Shown: one piece after another, positions 40,364 to 51,909 of the stretch | Numbering within the stretch: position 1 is the first letter of the stretch | Layout of the letters: each line of letters opens with the position of its first letter | Origin: Prinia subflava | Taxonomy: Eukaryota; Chordata; Aves; Passeriformes; Cisticolidae | Reading direction: 5' to 3' | DNA length: 64,000 nucleotides | Assembly (NCBI RefSeq): GCF_021018805.1 | Contig: NC_086258.1 | Location: forward strand, 9,153,081-9,217,080 | Position numbers and translations under genes: made by a program | The notes under the pieces: generated by a model | Told to the model about the DNA's origin: nothing | Seen by the model: only the letters and a program-made list of their open reading frames with translations | The model's database searches: none

Positions 40364-43300
40364 CTAATTAGTTTCGATGATGCATTTCAGGAAGAGCGTG
40401 TCCTCCTTGACGTAGGCGTGCTTGGGGGACTGCAGCTTGGCCAGGGGCAGGAAGGTGGGGCAGCCACTGGCCACGTTCATGTCACCCACCGGCCTCTGGA
40501 ACGAGGCAGAGCTCAGGTCTGGGCGGAAGGCATCGATCACGTGTTCCCTGTTGTTTTGGTCAAGCAACATAAATGTCACCTGAAAAACAGAACGTGGCAG
40601 CGAGGAGTTAGCAGAGTGAAAAATAAATCAGGCAGGGCAGAGGTGGGTGCTCCATTGATAATTAAATGCAAACCCTAATGAATATTTCCAACCTGCAAGG
40701 TCAGCTCATGGGAACTCCCAATTAAGTTTTTAAAGCCTTGCTGCCCATAAAACAAAATTAAATTGAATCAAGTAAAGGTTTATTCCTTGGTAAAGAACAG
40801 CACAGTCCAAAGTTTTCTCCTCTCTGTCTCTCCTGACAACTTAAGCAGGGTTTGGTTAGAGTCATTACATTTGTTCTGTATTTGTGGTTTGGAATCAGAA
40901 CAGACAGCTCCGCTGCCTGTGCGCAAATATGTAAAAGACACAACCTAAATATCAGTATAGAATCTCCCCACCTCATTACCCTTTTATTAACTCACTGTTC
41001 CATAGCTTGAAATATGAAGTATCTGTAATAATCTTTTAATACAGTGAGGATTAGGAACTTTGATTTCTATTTTTTTGGCTGCTAACCAGCAGTAAAACTA
41101 TTCCTAGGAAAGGCTTTTGGAATTATTACCCCACAAAGACAAGTGCCAAAGCAGAGATCAGGCCCTGCCATGGTTTCACTGCCTTTAACCATTGTTGCTT
41201 CATTATCAGACCACAATTAGAGGAAAAAAATTAGACCAGGATGACATCAGACACGTGTGGCAGCTCTGTAAATGGAACTCTCACCTCACCCTTCTGATGC
41301 CTTCAGGCAGCAAATCATAACTCCCTCCTAACAGAAAACTGAGATTATCCGTGTTTAGCAAGAGCCAGGAGAAGATGTGTGTCTGCCTTTATAGCCCAGG
41401 TGGGCTAAATTTGGAATACTGGTTGGATATTTGGAATTTGGAATATTGGTTGGAATATTTGGAATATTCCAAATAATTCCCTGCCTGGCAGAGTTTGGAA
41501 TGTCAGCAGGAGCAGCTCTCCCTGCAAGGGACTCTGCTCAGGGACAAATCATTACCCAGGGCTGCAGGACAGCTCCTCACCTTTGGAAAGGGAGAAGCAC
41601 TCAAACTCCACAAAACTCAGAAGAAAGAGTCCCCTGGTGCTGACTTTTGTCTGGGATCAGAGGAGGGGAGGTTTCCTCTCACCTTGTGCCTGAAGGGCCA
41701 CGGGAGCAGAGCGTCGTAGTCTCCTTTCATGACAACGAAGAACAGGGACAGGTGGGTTCCCTTCCCTGTCCCATCCCCGTTCAGGTACACCCTCAGACAC
41801 ACCTTGTAGCCGTATTTTGCAGTGTAGAAAGCTGAAAATCAGAATTCTTCATCAGTAAAGATGGTTTTTTTTGGGGAGAAAAGGCCTAATGTGTGTTCTG
41901 GCGTGCAGGGAAGGTAACGTGTGACGTGGTTTGCTCTCACGGAAAGGAGAACAGACAGATCAGCACTGCCTGGAGATCACAGCAATGAAAACCCAGTGGC
42001 TGGAATCCTTTCAGTGCCTCAAACCTTGGTGGAAATTATCTGTTGTTAGGTACACAGGTGTGTTTTACCTGATCCAGTACCTTCCCACACGGGGAGGAGC
42101 TGCAGCCGGAGCCACGCGGTGCCAGCGGGCACCGAGGGAGGGCTGGCAGGGATGGATCCACTGCAAGCAGCTGTGGTGGGGGGCAGAGAGCAGGATGAGA
42201 GCCCAAACTCTCTGGAAAAGCACATCCCAGTGCCCTGGATTACAGATCTCTGCACAAACAGCACCCTGGCTTAAGGAGCTGTTTTAAAGAAGCAGAGTTC
42301 TGGAGAAACGGGGCAGGGGGATTCTGAAGGGTGGTGTTTGTGAACACACATCTCCATCCTGTGCCTTACCTGGGGAGTACAGACTGACTGTCCTGCCAGT
42401 CACGGAGTCCTGGAGCTTCCTGCCAACCTCTGTGATTTTCCAGAGGAAGATCCCATCGTAGGAGGCTTGCTCAGAGAACAGCAGGCTCTTGTGCAGGCTG
42501 CTCAGCCCCGCGTCCTTCTGCGTCAGGCACCGGTGCAGCTCTGCAATCTGGGGAAAAAAGCAGTCCTCAGCCACCCCCCTGCTGCAGGCTGTGCTGCAGG
42601 GGTGGCTGAACCCTTCTGGAGTCCTCGTGTTCTGGGAGTTGTGCTTTGATTCCTTTCTAAGTGACAGCGATTTGTCAAAACACACACGGAGATGTTGTTT
42701 GGGCCTCCAGGCAAAACGCTGCAACTGCACAGCTCTCCTGCCTGCTCACAGCCTGATCGTGGCAAACTCCAACACTCCAAACCCTCAGGAATATCTCACT
42801 GCCTAAATGTGGGTTGAGAGAGCAAATATTAGAGATCCACGTCTGAAAATGCATCAGACAACAGAAGGATCCTGAACTGAACCTTCACAGCTCAAGCTCC
42901 TGCCGTGGTCCCCACCCAGCTCCCCTGACCTGTGTCAGGATTTGCTGTCTGCAGAACAAGCACCCAGACAATCCTTGCTGTCGTTTTTTACCTTCAGCTC
43001 CAGGCCCCGTATTACGTTCTGGTCCAGTTCACTCTGCCTCCTGAAGGCCAGGATTTCCAGGTTAGAGCTCTCCACCTCCTTATTGAGCACGGCCACGATG
43101 TTCTCAAACACGTGCAGCTTGTTTTCCAGCTCAGAAATCACCTTCTCCCTCAGCAGCTGCCGCAGCACAGACCCGTCCCCAGCAACAGCGGAGCCAGGGA
43201 AGGAGTCCACGTCTGGATCCCTGCTGAACTCCAGCCCTGCAGGCGCCTGCAGGTCAGGGATGCTTTTTCCTGCACTCTTTGTGCAGCCCTGTGCAGCTCT

Positions 43301-46300
43301 GGCAGCAGAGCGCAGGGCTCCCTGCAGCTGCCGCATGTGCTGCAGCAGGAGCAGCATGTGTGCCCCCACGGAGGATTTCTCGTGCTCCTTGATCTTCTCT
43401 TTGCTCCCCTGGAAGAGACAACGCTGTCAGTGCACCCTCCACGACCTGGGACACACCCAGCAGCTCCCTAGGGGTGGAAAAACTGCAGGGTGCAGCTTTA
43501 AATGGCATCAGAAGGGCTGGCTCTGCTGTAAGGGACATTTCCCTGAGGGGAATGTCCCAGCCAGGGTGGAACATTCCTGGAGGGACCAGCTTCACTCACC
43601 CTAAATGCACAGCCAACTTCAGAAAAACAGCACCCATCCCTGTGGGCCGAGGATGCAGAGTGGCTCTGTTGAAAGGAAAAAAAAAAAAGATATGCAGAGG
43701 AAATAATCAAAATTGAAGGGAAGTCTTTTATTTCCCTGCAAACACCTAAGCCACAGACCCAGCAGATGTAAATAAGGTTCATTCGAGTCAAGGTAAGCTT
43801 CCAGTGCCCAGGCAGCTTTGAAAGGGATGGTAAATCAGTGAGGAGTGTGAAGAGTTATTAACTGAAATAAAGCTGCATTGCACTCATCTCTCACCCACCT
43901 TTTCCTCTGATGCTGTTTCTGTTTGCACAGGTTTTAAGAGCAGCCTTGCTCTTAAATAACAAGAAAAACACTGAAAAAAAATATCAAGCTGATGTAAATT
44001 TGTGCAATGTGAATTTCATTCAGGGTGTTCTGGATTTGGCCAAAGCCCTACTAAAGTTAATCACAGAATTCTTTTTGTTGGAAGGCACCTTAAAGACCAT
44101 CCAGTCCCAATTAGGCAGGTTTAATCAGTCCCAATTAGGCAGGTTTAATGCACACTGAGGTGTCCCCATCCCAGAGCCCAGAATGACAGGGCACAGCTGT
44201 GACAATTCCTCAGAAGATGCTGTAAATAAACAGCACAGCAAAATAAATGAATAATAAATCTGTACAGCACACCCCTGGAAGTGTGGCTCTCACTCCAGGT
44301 ATGAGAGGAGACAAATGTTTGCCATCTTACAAGGTTAATTGAGAAGATAATTTAGTGAGGGTGATTGTGGGAGCAGGGAAGAGAGGGCTTTGCTGGGATG
44401 TAAAGGGCAGCCAGATACCCCTGCTGGATCTGAAGTTGTTGGTTTAACCTTAATGAACAAGTGTTAATTTATTAACTGAAATAAAACTGATTTACACTCA
44501 TCTTTCACCCACCTTTTCCTCTGATGCTGTTTCTGTTTGCACAGGTTTTTGCTCCTTGCATAAACTGCCTTCACACGAGTGCTCCTGTCATTAAAACAAG
44601 AAGGAGAAAGTTCAGTACCTTGTTTAATTATTGAATTAAATGCCACTCCTGGGATATTGGAGACTGTGTACAACATGCAGGTGTTGCCAGGTTCCAACCA
44701 AAGTTCTGTGCACACACAAAAATGTGCACTCACATACATGCAGGGACAAGCAGGGGGTTACAGAACAGGAAGCAACAATGGCCAGCAGAACAGGAAATTC
44801 AAATATATACAGATAATATATATGAACACCAACAGGTTACAGCACAGGAAACTCCAATATAAATCCAAATTCAAATATAATTCAAATATAAACTCTTCTT
44901 GCATTGACCCCAGACACTTAGCTCAATGTGCAGACCCTTCTTGCATCCTGCTCATGAACATTTTGGAGGCTGGAATCCAAATTCTCCACCACGATGTGCT
45001 GACACCAAATGCATCACCACTCACAGGAGGCTTCCTGCCCTTTCTGCTTCTAGGATGGGTGAAGTGATCCCTTTGCTATCTGTAATTAACATCTGTAATA
45101 TCTGTAATAATATCTGTAATATCTGTAATATCTGTAATTAACATCTGTAATATCTGTAATATCTGTAATATTTGTAATATCTGTAATATCTGTATTTAAC
45201 ACTGTCAGCTTTCCCTGCACTCTCTTCAGAGGGGGTGGATTTCATCTCCACAAACTCCTTTGCATACCGGCTCTGAGGTTTCCCTTTCAGTTCTCAGAAA
45301 TGCAGCCACGGGGTTTTCTCACTCTCTAGCTCATTTTTTAGCACTCTCTTTCTTGCCAATGATCTTATTCATTTCTGCTCTTTTACTCCTTCAGATCAGC
45401 AATTCCTTGAGGGGGAGGAGGCACTCTGCTTCAGAGGAGAGTTTATTTAAAAATAGAGAAACACAGAAAAATCACAAGACCTAAAACGGGATGGATAAGG
45501 TGAAGAGAGCAAGAGCAGTGCCCAGGATTTTCTGTTTTCCCCCAGAGGGTTGTGGACATGTGGAATAATCAAAATAATCAAAATTCTGAACTCAGTGAGA
45601 ATTTTTTAAAGCAGATCATGTAAATAAATATTTGCAGCCCTCCTGTCCTGTGGGTCTTTAATCTCCGTGCCCAACTGCAAGGCTGGCAATGATTCTCTTG
45701 GAGTCACTTGGACGGAATAATATTCATTGTTTTGAGCAAATAACATAAAAAAACCATAAAGCGAATACGTTTGAATGGGCACTGAGGTATTTGTGGCAGA
45801 TTCAGAGTGAGATCCTCCTGCTCTGTGGACACTGCTGATAATTTGGAGGTTTATGATCAGATGTAATAGAAATAATTTCTGACAGAATCCTGCCCTACAC
45901 ATCTGTGGGTAGTTCTAGTTTGAATAAACATCAGACACTTTCAAGATCCCTTCTGGGCTTCCCTGCTTTTCCCTTCCCTCACCCAGGGACACATTTTGGG
46001 GCAGGAGCTGAACCTGGGCTGCCCAGGGGAGCACTCGGGGGCTTTGTCACCTCTCCAGCAGATCATCACACCCATTAATCCTCCAACACTTGTGTGGAAA
46101 AACGATCAAACTCAGGGAAATTCAATATTCCAACGAAATCAGGATGGAAAAACAGCATCACAGATTATTGATAGCATCAATAAAATAATATAATTTATTT
46201 ATTTGAGAGATAAATGGCCTTACCTGGTGCTGCGAGCTGGGCAGGCTGCGCTGGCACTGCTGGCACACTGTGACATTTTTGACACATCCATTTTCCAGGT

Positions 46301-49300
46301 GATCTGCCAGCTTCCTCCTCATCACCACCAGCCCACAGCCGGTGTGGCAGGGGATCAGAGCGTATTCACACAGGCTCTGGTGCTCCTGGGGGTACAAAAT
46401 TATAACAAAATTATAAATCAACCTGTGAAGAGCTGATTCACCTTTATCCATGAACAGTTTTTGTTGTGGCAGCCCAGGGCTCTGATCTGCAATTCTTCTG
46501 AGCTTGGGTAAAGTCCCACTGCACCAAGTGACTGAGATCACTGGTGGAAAATTCACCAGCTTTACTGGGTATTTTTGGTGGTTTTTTGTTTGTTTGTTTG
46601 TGTTGTGGGGGTTTTCTATGGGTTTTTTGATTTTTTTGGGGGTTTTTTTTGGGGGGGGGGGGTTTGTTGTTGTTTTTTTTTTTGTTGTTTGTTTGTTTGT
46701 TTGTTTGTTTGGGGTTTTTTGGGGGGGGTTGGGGTGAGGGTTTTTTTGGTTTTTTGGTGTGTGGTTTGTGTTTGGGGGTGGTTTTGGTTTTTTTTTTGTT
46801 TGTTTGTTTTTTGGGGTTTTTTTTGTTAATTATTAATTTAAAAGCAAAACCAAATCCAAACAACTTTTGGTAAATTCAAACACGAGCTTTCCCTTAAACA
46901 GTCTCTCTCAAGGCTTTTTGTAAAAACCCAACACAATCCTGGTCCCAGCTCTCTCCCTTGTGTCCATTGCTCGAATTTTCATGGCAGATTGACAAAAATG
47001 TTGGTATAAATCACAATACTGACACTGATTCTAATGAATTGCATTAATTTGTGTTTGCTGATATCCTGCTTTCGTTGCCTCTCTGTCCCCATTCCACATT
47101 AATCTGAATAAACTCTCTTTAAACATACTTCAAAATCTTTCATGATGCCAGACCAGCTGCATCCAAGGGTCACACAGTGGACTCTGAGTTCAGAAATCTC
47201 TTTATTGATGGCAGCATCACCAAAAGCCTGCAAAGAAAACAAAGTAAGGAAAAAAAAAACATTGGTGAGAAAGAACTTTGGGATGCATCCTCGGAATAGG
47301 AATGTGGTGGCAAAAATCTACGCCTTGACAAATCTTTAATTTTTTAAAAAATTACTGTATTGCATAAGACCCTGTGACTTGGCTAGTTAATCTTAGTGCA
47401 GTAGAAGCCCAAATAATTATTAAATCATTTATTTCTTAGCACTCAAAAATAATCTATTTGACACGATAATAATTTACTGAAAATAAGCCCTGCCAACTTC
47501 AGCCCTTACTTTATTTTTATTTTTTTTTTTCCATGGGAGCCTGAAATATTTCACATGCAGGGAATGTGCTGACAGGACCCTGACTGTGGGGTCCCTTAAT
47601 GAAGGCACTTAATTATCAGGGTCATTAACAGCTCCTAAATGTGCTGCAGAGGAGATTTGAGGGTCTGCACTGCTCAGATCTGGGCTGTTCCCATTTAGCA
47701 GACACTAAAAAAAACCCACGAACCAGATGGGAGAGAGGTTTGTGCTTTGCACGCCGTAGATTTTGGTGTTATTTAAACGTGAGGAGTTGTACCGTTGTTA
47801 TGTAATTATGAAATGCTGCACACTTCAATATTTCATCTGAAATAGGTGTCCTGGCACAAGAGGAAGCCCTGCCACAGTCAAAGGCATTTTTGGAGGTCTG
47901 GAGGTGAGTCCAGTGCAGAGAAATTCAGATTTCACATGGAATAACACAGAGCAAGGCCTGGGAGGGAAAAGCTTTACAAAGAGAGTTGGGAAAGGATCTC
48001 CAAACAACGCCCACGTTCCAAAGCTCCTGAAAATCTACCCAGAGTTTGTCGGGAGGGATTTACACAGGCAGATCCTGCTCCCTCCCTGCAGCCTGCACAC
48101 AGCAGGAAAAAGGAATTTCCTGCAGCCCCGAGTGGGGTCTGCTCACAACAGCCCACCCAGAAATCCCAGAGCAGAGAAACCCCAAAGCACAGCGAGCTCA
48201 CAAGGGCTCAGCTGCACCCATCCGTGCAGGAAATCTGTTATTGGGAAATTATTGCAGAATTGAGGATTATTATTTATTTTCCTGGGATATTACCAAATTC
48301 AGCATCAGAAGCAGATTCATTATTTTGCTGCTTCCCAAGCTTTGGCTTTTATGCCACTGTCAGCTGCCTGTTTGTTTTCACTTCTCCCTAAAAAAATCTA
48401 GACAAATGATGTGTCTGGTGATATCCCTCTAATCAGAGAGGAGGGGGAAAGGCAGGCTGGGATTTTTGTGTGTTTGGGATACAGAACAGCAATTTGCCTG
48501 GAAAATCACACAAGAAGAGATCAGGGCCATTAAATTACAGATGGAACGTTTGCCAGGGCGCAGTTTGTATCAATTATTGTGTTCAGCTTCATGCTTGAAG
48601 GGTACAAGAAACCATGAGGTTGGAAAATCCATCTAAATACTTCCTGAGGTTAATAAGTAACAGCTAAGACGTATTATTACAAGTAGGAAAGCACCAGTTA
48701 CTTTGAGACAATAAAAAGATAATCATAAGGAAGAGTTCGGGGTTTTACATTGCAGAACCTGGATTTGGAAAGTCCTGGGGCTGCCATTACACTTTTTAAA
48801 ATCTGGGAAATCCAGATTAAAGCCCAAGTTAAAATGTGTAACTATCAGCTGCTATTGCATTTTATATTATTCCCTTCAGAACTCCAGTCCAATGAGGACT
48901 ACAGAGAATGGTTAGTGATAAATTAATGATCTGTGAACTACAACTTACCCTTTCCTCTGCCAACAGGCTTTCCTCACCTAAAGTGTTGGGATCCTCCTCT
49001 TTACATTTCTGGCAAATTGCGTTTTTATTGTTTCTGGTAAAGAGAAAGAAGAATTCAATAACAATCCATTGGTGCACTGCAGTTTAGGAGGTCTTTGTGT
49101 AGGCACTGACACAAATATAACCAGGAAAATTGTGATTTCCACTCAGAATCCATAGTCCTTGTTCACAGAGGGCCAATTCTTGAACACACTGATGTCAAAA
49201 AAGTTTTGCTCTTCTGTTCTCCAAGACCAGGACTGTGCCCATTAATTTTATCTGTATTTCAGTAAAATAAGGGCAGCCTGAACCATAAATAGGAATAAAG

Positions 49301-49899
49301 ATGGAAAGCTATTTATCCCATGAATGATTAAAAATTCCAAGTAGGAAAGAGAATGTGAAAACTAAAGTATTTTAAAGCACAGAAAATGCCCATTTTGCCC
49401 AGACAGATACAGACATAGATGACATTATATTTACCAAAACCCCATAACATCCCTTCTCAAAGGGCTGTGAAGTGCCATGGAAGGGTTAAGCCAGCCTCGG
49501 ACCAGTTCTCCAAGGTTAAATCAGAATTATTACACCTCAGACAGAAAAACCCTGCCAGGCCCGAGGCTTCCATGGTGGAAACAAGGAGGAGGCAGGGAAC
49601 ATCCTGCAATCCAGCATGGAAAATCCTTGCAGGCAGGAAAATTTCAGCCACAGAGCTGTCCCTGAGCCGCTGGCAGTGCCCAGCACGTACCGAAGGATCC
49701 AGGCGAGGCAGGCAGAGCAGTACCTGTGCCCACACAGCGTCTGCAGGGCTTTCTTCAGGACGTTGTTGCAGTTGCTGCACAGGAATTTCTGGCCCGGCGC
49801 GTCCTCGCAGATGCTGGGGGGGTACCCGAAGGGAAACTCGTTCTCGTCAGGGAAGGAGCCAGGGGTGTCCCGCAGGCTCCTGGGGGTGTTCTCAGCCAT
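40364..49899 (-). CDS. TRAF1: TNF receptor-associated factor 1, RING-containing
   Basis: Coding exons: 49691-49899, 48949-49033, 47129-47227, 46224-46385, 44513-44554 (tentative), 43600-43665, 42992-43408, 42370-42547, 41683-41831, 40364-40579; about 540 aa. After [11 protein letters not shown] comes a full C3HC4 RING: C41, C44, C56, H58, C61, C64, C77, C80. Exons 3-4 encode TRAF zinc fingers ([23 protein letters not shown]), exon 6 a partial finger ([11 protein letters not shown]), exon 7 a coiled coil ([20 protein letters not shown]), and exons 8-10 the TRAF-C/MATH domain ([49 protein letters not shown]). TRAF1 is a cytoplasmic adaptor for TNFR2/CD40-type receptors and pairs with TRAF2 and cIAPs. 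Mammalian TRAF1 (416 aa) lacks the RING. It is TRAF1, not TRAF2, by locus between PHF19 and C5 and by the DENEFPFG N-terminus. Confidence 0.94.
43856..43935 (-). repeat. Copy A of duplicated TRAF1 exon/intron segment
   Basis: About 80 bp nearly identical to 44467-44547, covering TTTGCACAGG...CCTCTGATGCTG, the ...GAAAAG|GTGGGT donor and intron flank. Here a good pyrimidine-rich acceptor (TTTTTCTTGTTATTTAAG, about 43964-43947) precedes the block, but the exon lengths it allows (46 or 52 nt) break the TRAF1 reading phase. Likely a decayed or alternative exon. Confidence 0.8.
44058..44112 (-). mobile_element. Short CR1 LINE fragment
   Basis: TCACAGAATTC, then TTGGAAGGCACCTTAAAGACCATCCAGTCC, match the CR1 3' terminus in reverse orientation, lying between the two duplicated TRAF1 segments. 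Confidence 0.75.
44467..44547 (-). repeat. Copy B of duplicated TRAF1 exon/intron segment
   Basis: Second copy, about 610 bp from copy A. It gives a 42-nt, phase-0 exon (44513-44554; [14 protein letters not shown]) that joins the flanking TRAF1 exons in frame, although its acceptor (GTTTATGCAAG) has a poor pyrimidine tract. Confidence 0.8.
45078..45200 (+). repeat. (ATCTGTAAT)n nonamer repeat
   Basis: About 12 copies of ATCTGTAAT with occasional TA insertions, in a TRAF1 intron. Confidence 0.93.
46568..46832 (+). repeat. G/T-only low-complexity tract
   Basis: About 260 bp almost free of A and C on the plus strand, with TTTTGGGG, GTTTGTTT and long G and T runs. Several G-runs could support quadruplexes. 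It starts about 180 bp from the TRAF1 exon at 46224-46385, in the upstream intron. Confidence 0.93.
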
Positions 49900-50639
49900 C
49901 TGCAGCGAGCACTGCCCGGAGAGGATAAAATCCAGGTGTTCAAAGAGGGCACAGGGTGTGAGAGAGGCAGCAGAGCCCTCCAGCAGCCCCTGGGTTCGCC
50001 TGGGTCTGCAGTGACCAAATGTCACCGCGGGGTTTGACCTGGCACCAGCAGGAAATTACTGTGCACCTTTAAAATTTCCCTCAAACACAACACGAAAATA
50101 GGCAGTGTCCTGGAAAGGGGGAGTTGGGGTTTTCTCTCAAGGGTTTTTAGCTTGCAGAAGGATGAGCTACAGCCCCGTCAGCCCTCATCACACAGAGCTG
50201 CTTCTGCAGAGTAAATCCCCAACCACATTCAATTCTCTGCAGCCAAAATCTCTGATTTCATTTCATAGACACAGAAACTGAGCAGCTGGTGTGTTTGTGA
50301 CTTTCCCAAAGTCATAAAACTGGTGGTGAAGTGACAAAGGGAATCCCAGGTCCCCAGGCCCTCCTGGAGCCACAACACATTCAGTGTGGTCTGCTCAATA
50401 AGAGCTGTGCAGTGGGATACCTTTGGAAATACATCCAAAACAGATCCTGGTGTCTCTTGGAAAGCCCAAGGAAGGTTTTCACGCAGGGAACTGGTGCGGT
50501 TTGATTATAATAATCCCTTCACAAAGACTTTTTTTTTTTTCCAGTAACAGTACTGACACAGCATAACCTGTCTCGGTATTACCAGTATTACCAGCAGTCA
50601 CGCTGACTAAGAAATGTGCAAATGAATGAACGCGGGCTG

Positions 50640-51640
50640 CCGTGGGCAGGCCGGGCTGGCGGTGTGGATGTGGGCAGGGCACACCCCGGGCTGGAGACTC
50701 CGCTCTGGGAACCGCCAGCGTTTTCCATGGCCTGGCTTGGGCAGCTCCCATGGCAGCCCAGCAGTGACCGCAGGGGCCGCCCGGCCTCCAGAGCCCCAAA
50801 TTGACCCGGTAACACAAACGGAATGGACGCGAAGGTGTCGCGGGTGGGTGCGGGGGCAGCCGAGCCTCCCCCCGGCCCGGCCCGGCCCCAGGGCACCGCC
50901 CGCGGAGCGCAGCCCCGGCCCGGAGCGCTCCCACCCCGGCTCGGGGGTCTCTCCACCCATCCCGGCTCGGGGGTCGGAGAGCGGCCAGAACCCTCCGGGG
51001 CTGCCGGGGCGCGGTTCGGGGACCGGGCCCGTGTGCCCGGGGGCGGCGGGCGGTTCTCCGCAGCGGGGCCCGCTCCCCTCCATCCCTCCGTTCCTCTCCG
51101 TCCCTCCCTCTCCCCTCCGTGCATCCCCGCCTCTCCCGTACCTGAGCGCGGGTACCGGATCCCCGCGGGTACCGGAGCTGCTGCCGCCCGCTCGCCCGGG
51201 TTTGGGCGATGCTGCCTCGCTCCGGCCGGGAGGAGCGGGGAGCCCGAGCCCGCCCCGGGGCTGGCGGCAGCGGGGCTTCCCCTGCTCGGGGCACCGGCGC
51301 CGTGCCGGGCCGCAGGCACGGGGAATCGACCGAGGAAAAGCCCCGCGCAGCAAATTCCCCCTGAAACGGAGAATCTGGCGGCCGGTTCCCGAAAGCGGAG
51401 CGCTGCTGGGCCTGCCATGCTCACCGGGGACTCAGACAGAAACTCCGGGCGGCCACAGCGCCAACACCGCCCGCACATCCCGGGGTGGGGGACAGCCCCT
51501 GCCCCGGCCCGGGAGCCTCGCCCCGCTCTGCAGCCTCCGGGAAAGCTCGGCGGGGCAGCCCGGCCCTGCCTCAGCCCGGGGAGCACCGCAGGAGCTCAGC
51601 GATGCCTGCAAAGCCTTCCTGGAGAGCAGCAAAGATTCCA
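50640..51640 (-). promoter_or_regulatory. TRAF1: TRAF1 CpG-island promoter and 5' UTR exon
   Basis: CpG-dense island about 1 kb upstream of the TRAF1 start codon. On the minus strand CGCTCAG|GTACGG gives a good donor at 51142/51141, matching an acceptor before the coding exon (CTCTCCGGGCAG, about 49912). A second similar donor (CTACCTCAG|GTACCC) near 51892 could be an alternative first exon. No certain coding sequence in the island. Confidence 0.55.
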
Positions 51641-51909
51641 CAGAGCCGGGTGTCATTATGGGCACAAGGTCCTGTTCACCCCTGCCACGGCTCACGGTGC
51701 TGCCCCCCTCTCCGGTTGTGACAGGGATTCAGTGAAAAAAGGAGCTGCACATGCAAATCTGCCCGCTCTTCCTCGGGGGGAATGTCCCTGGGGCGAGGCC
51801 CTGCTCGGAATTAAAAATCCAGAGCAGAGGGGTTTCTCTGGTGCCTCAGTGGGGTGAATCTCTGCCCTGAGAGCAGCCGCGGGTACCTGAGGTAGCTGCT
51901 GAGGGATTT

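Noticed and set aside
45606..45902. 98-codon minus-strand frame in a TRAF1 intron
   Set aside because: Normal-looking composition, but no splice sites fit TRAF1 phase and no family is recognised. Probably chance in AT-rich intron.
51776..51794. NF-kB-like site GGGGGAATGTCCC upstream of TRAF1
   Set aside because: Near match only; the seventh base departs from the consensus, so it was not listed as a feature.
50588..51857. Several 240-370-codon frames in the TRAF1 island
   Set aside because: Overlapping frames on both strands with Pro/Arg/Gly composition, typical of CpG islands. TRAF1 coding starts later, at 49899.
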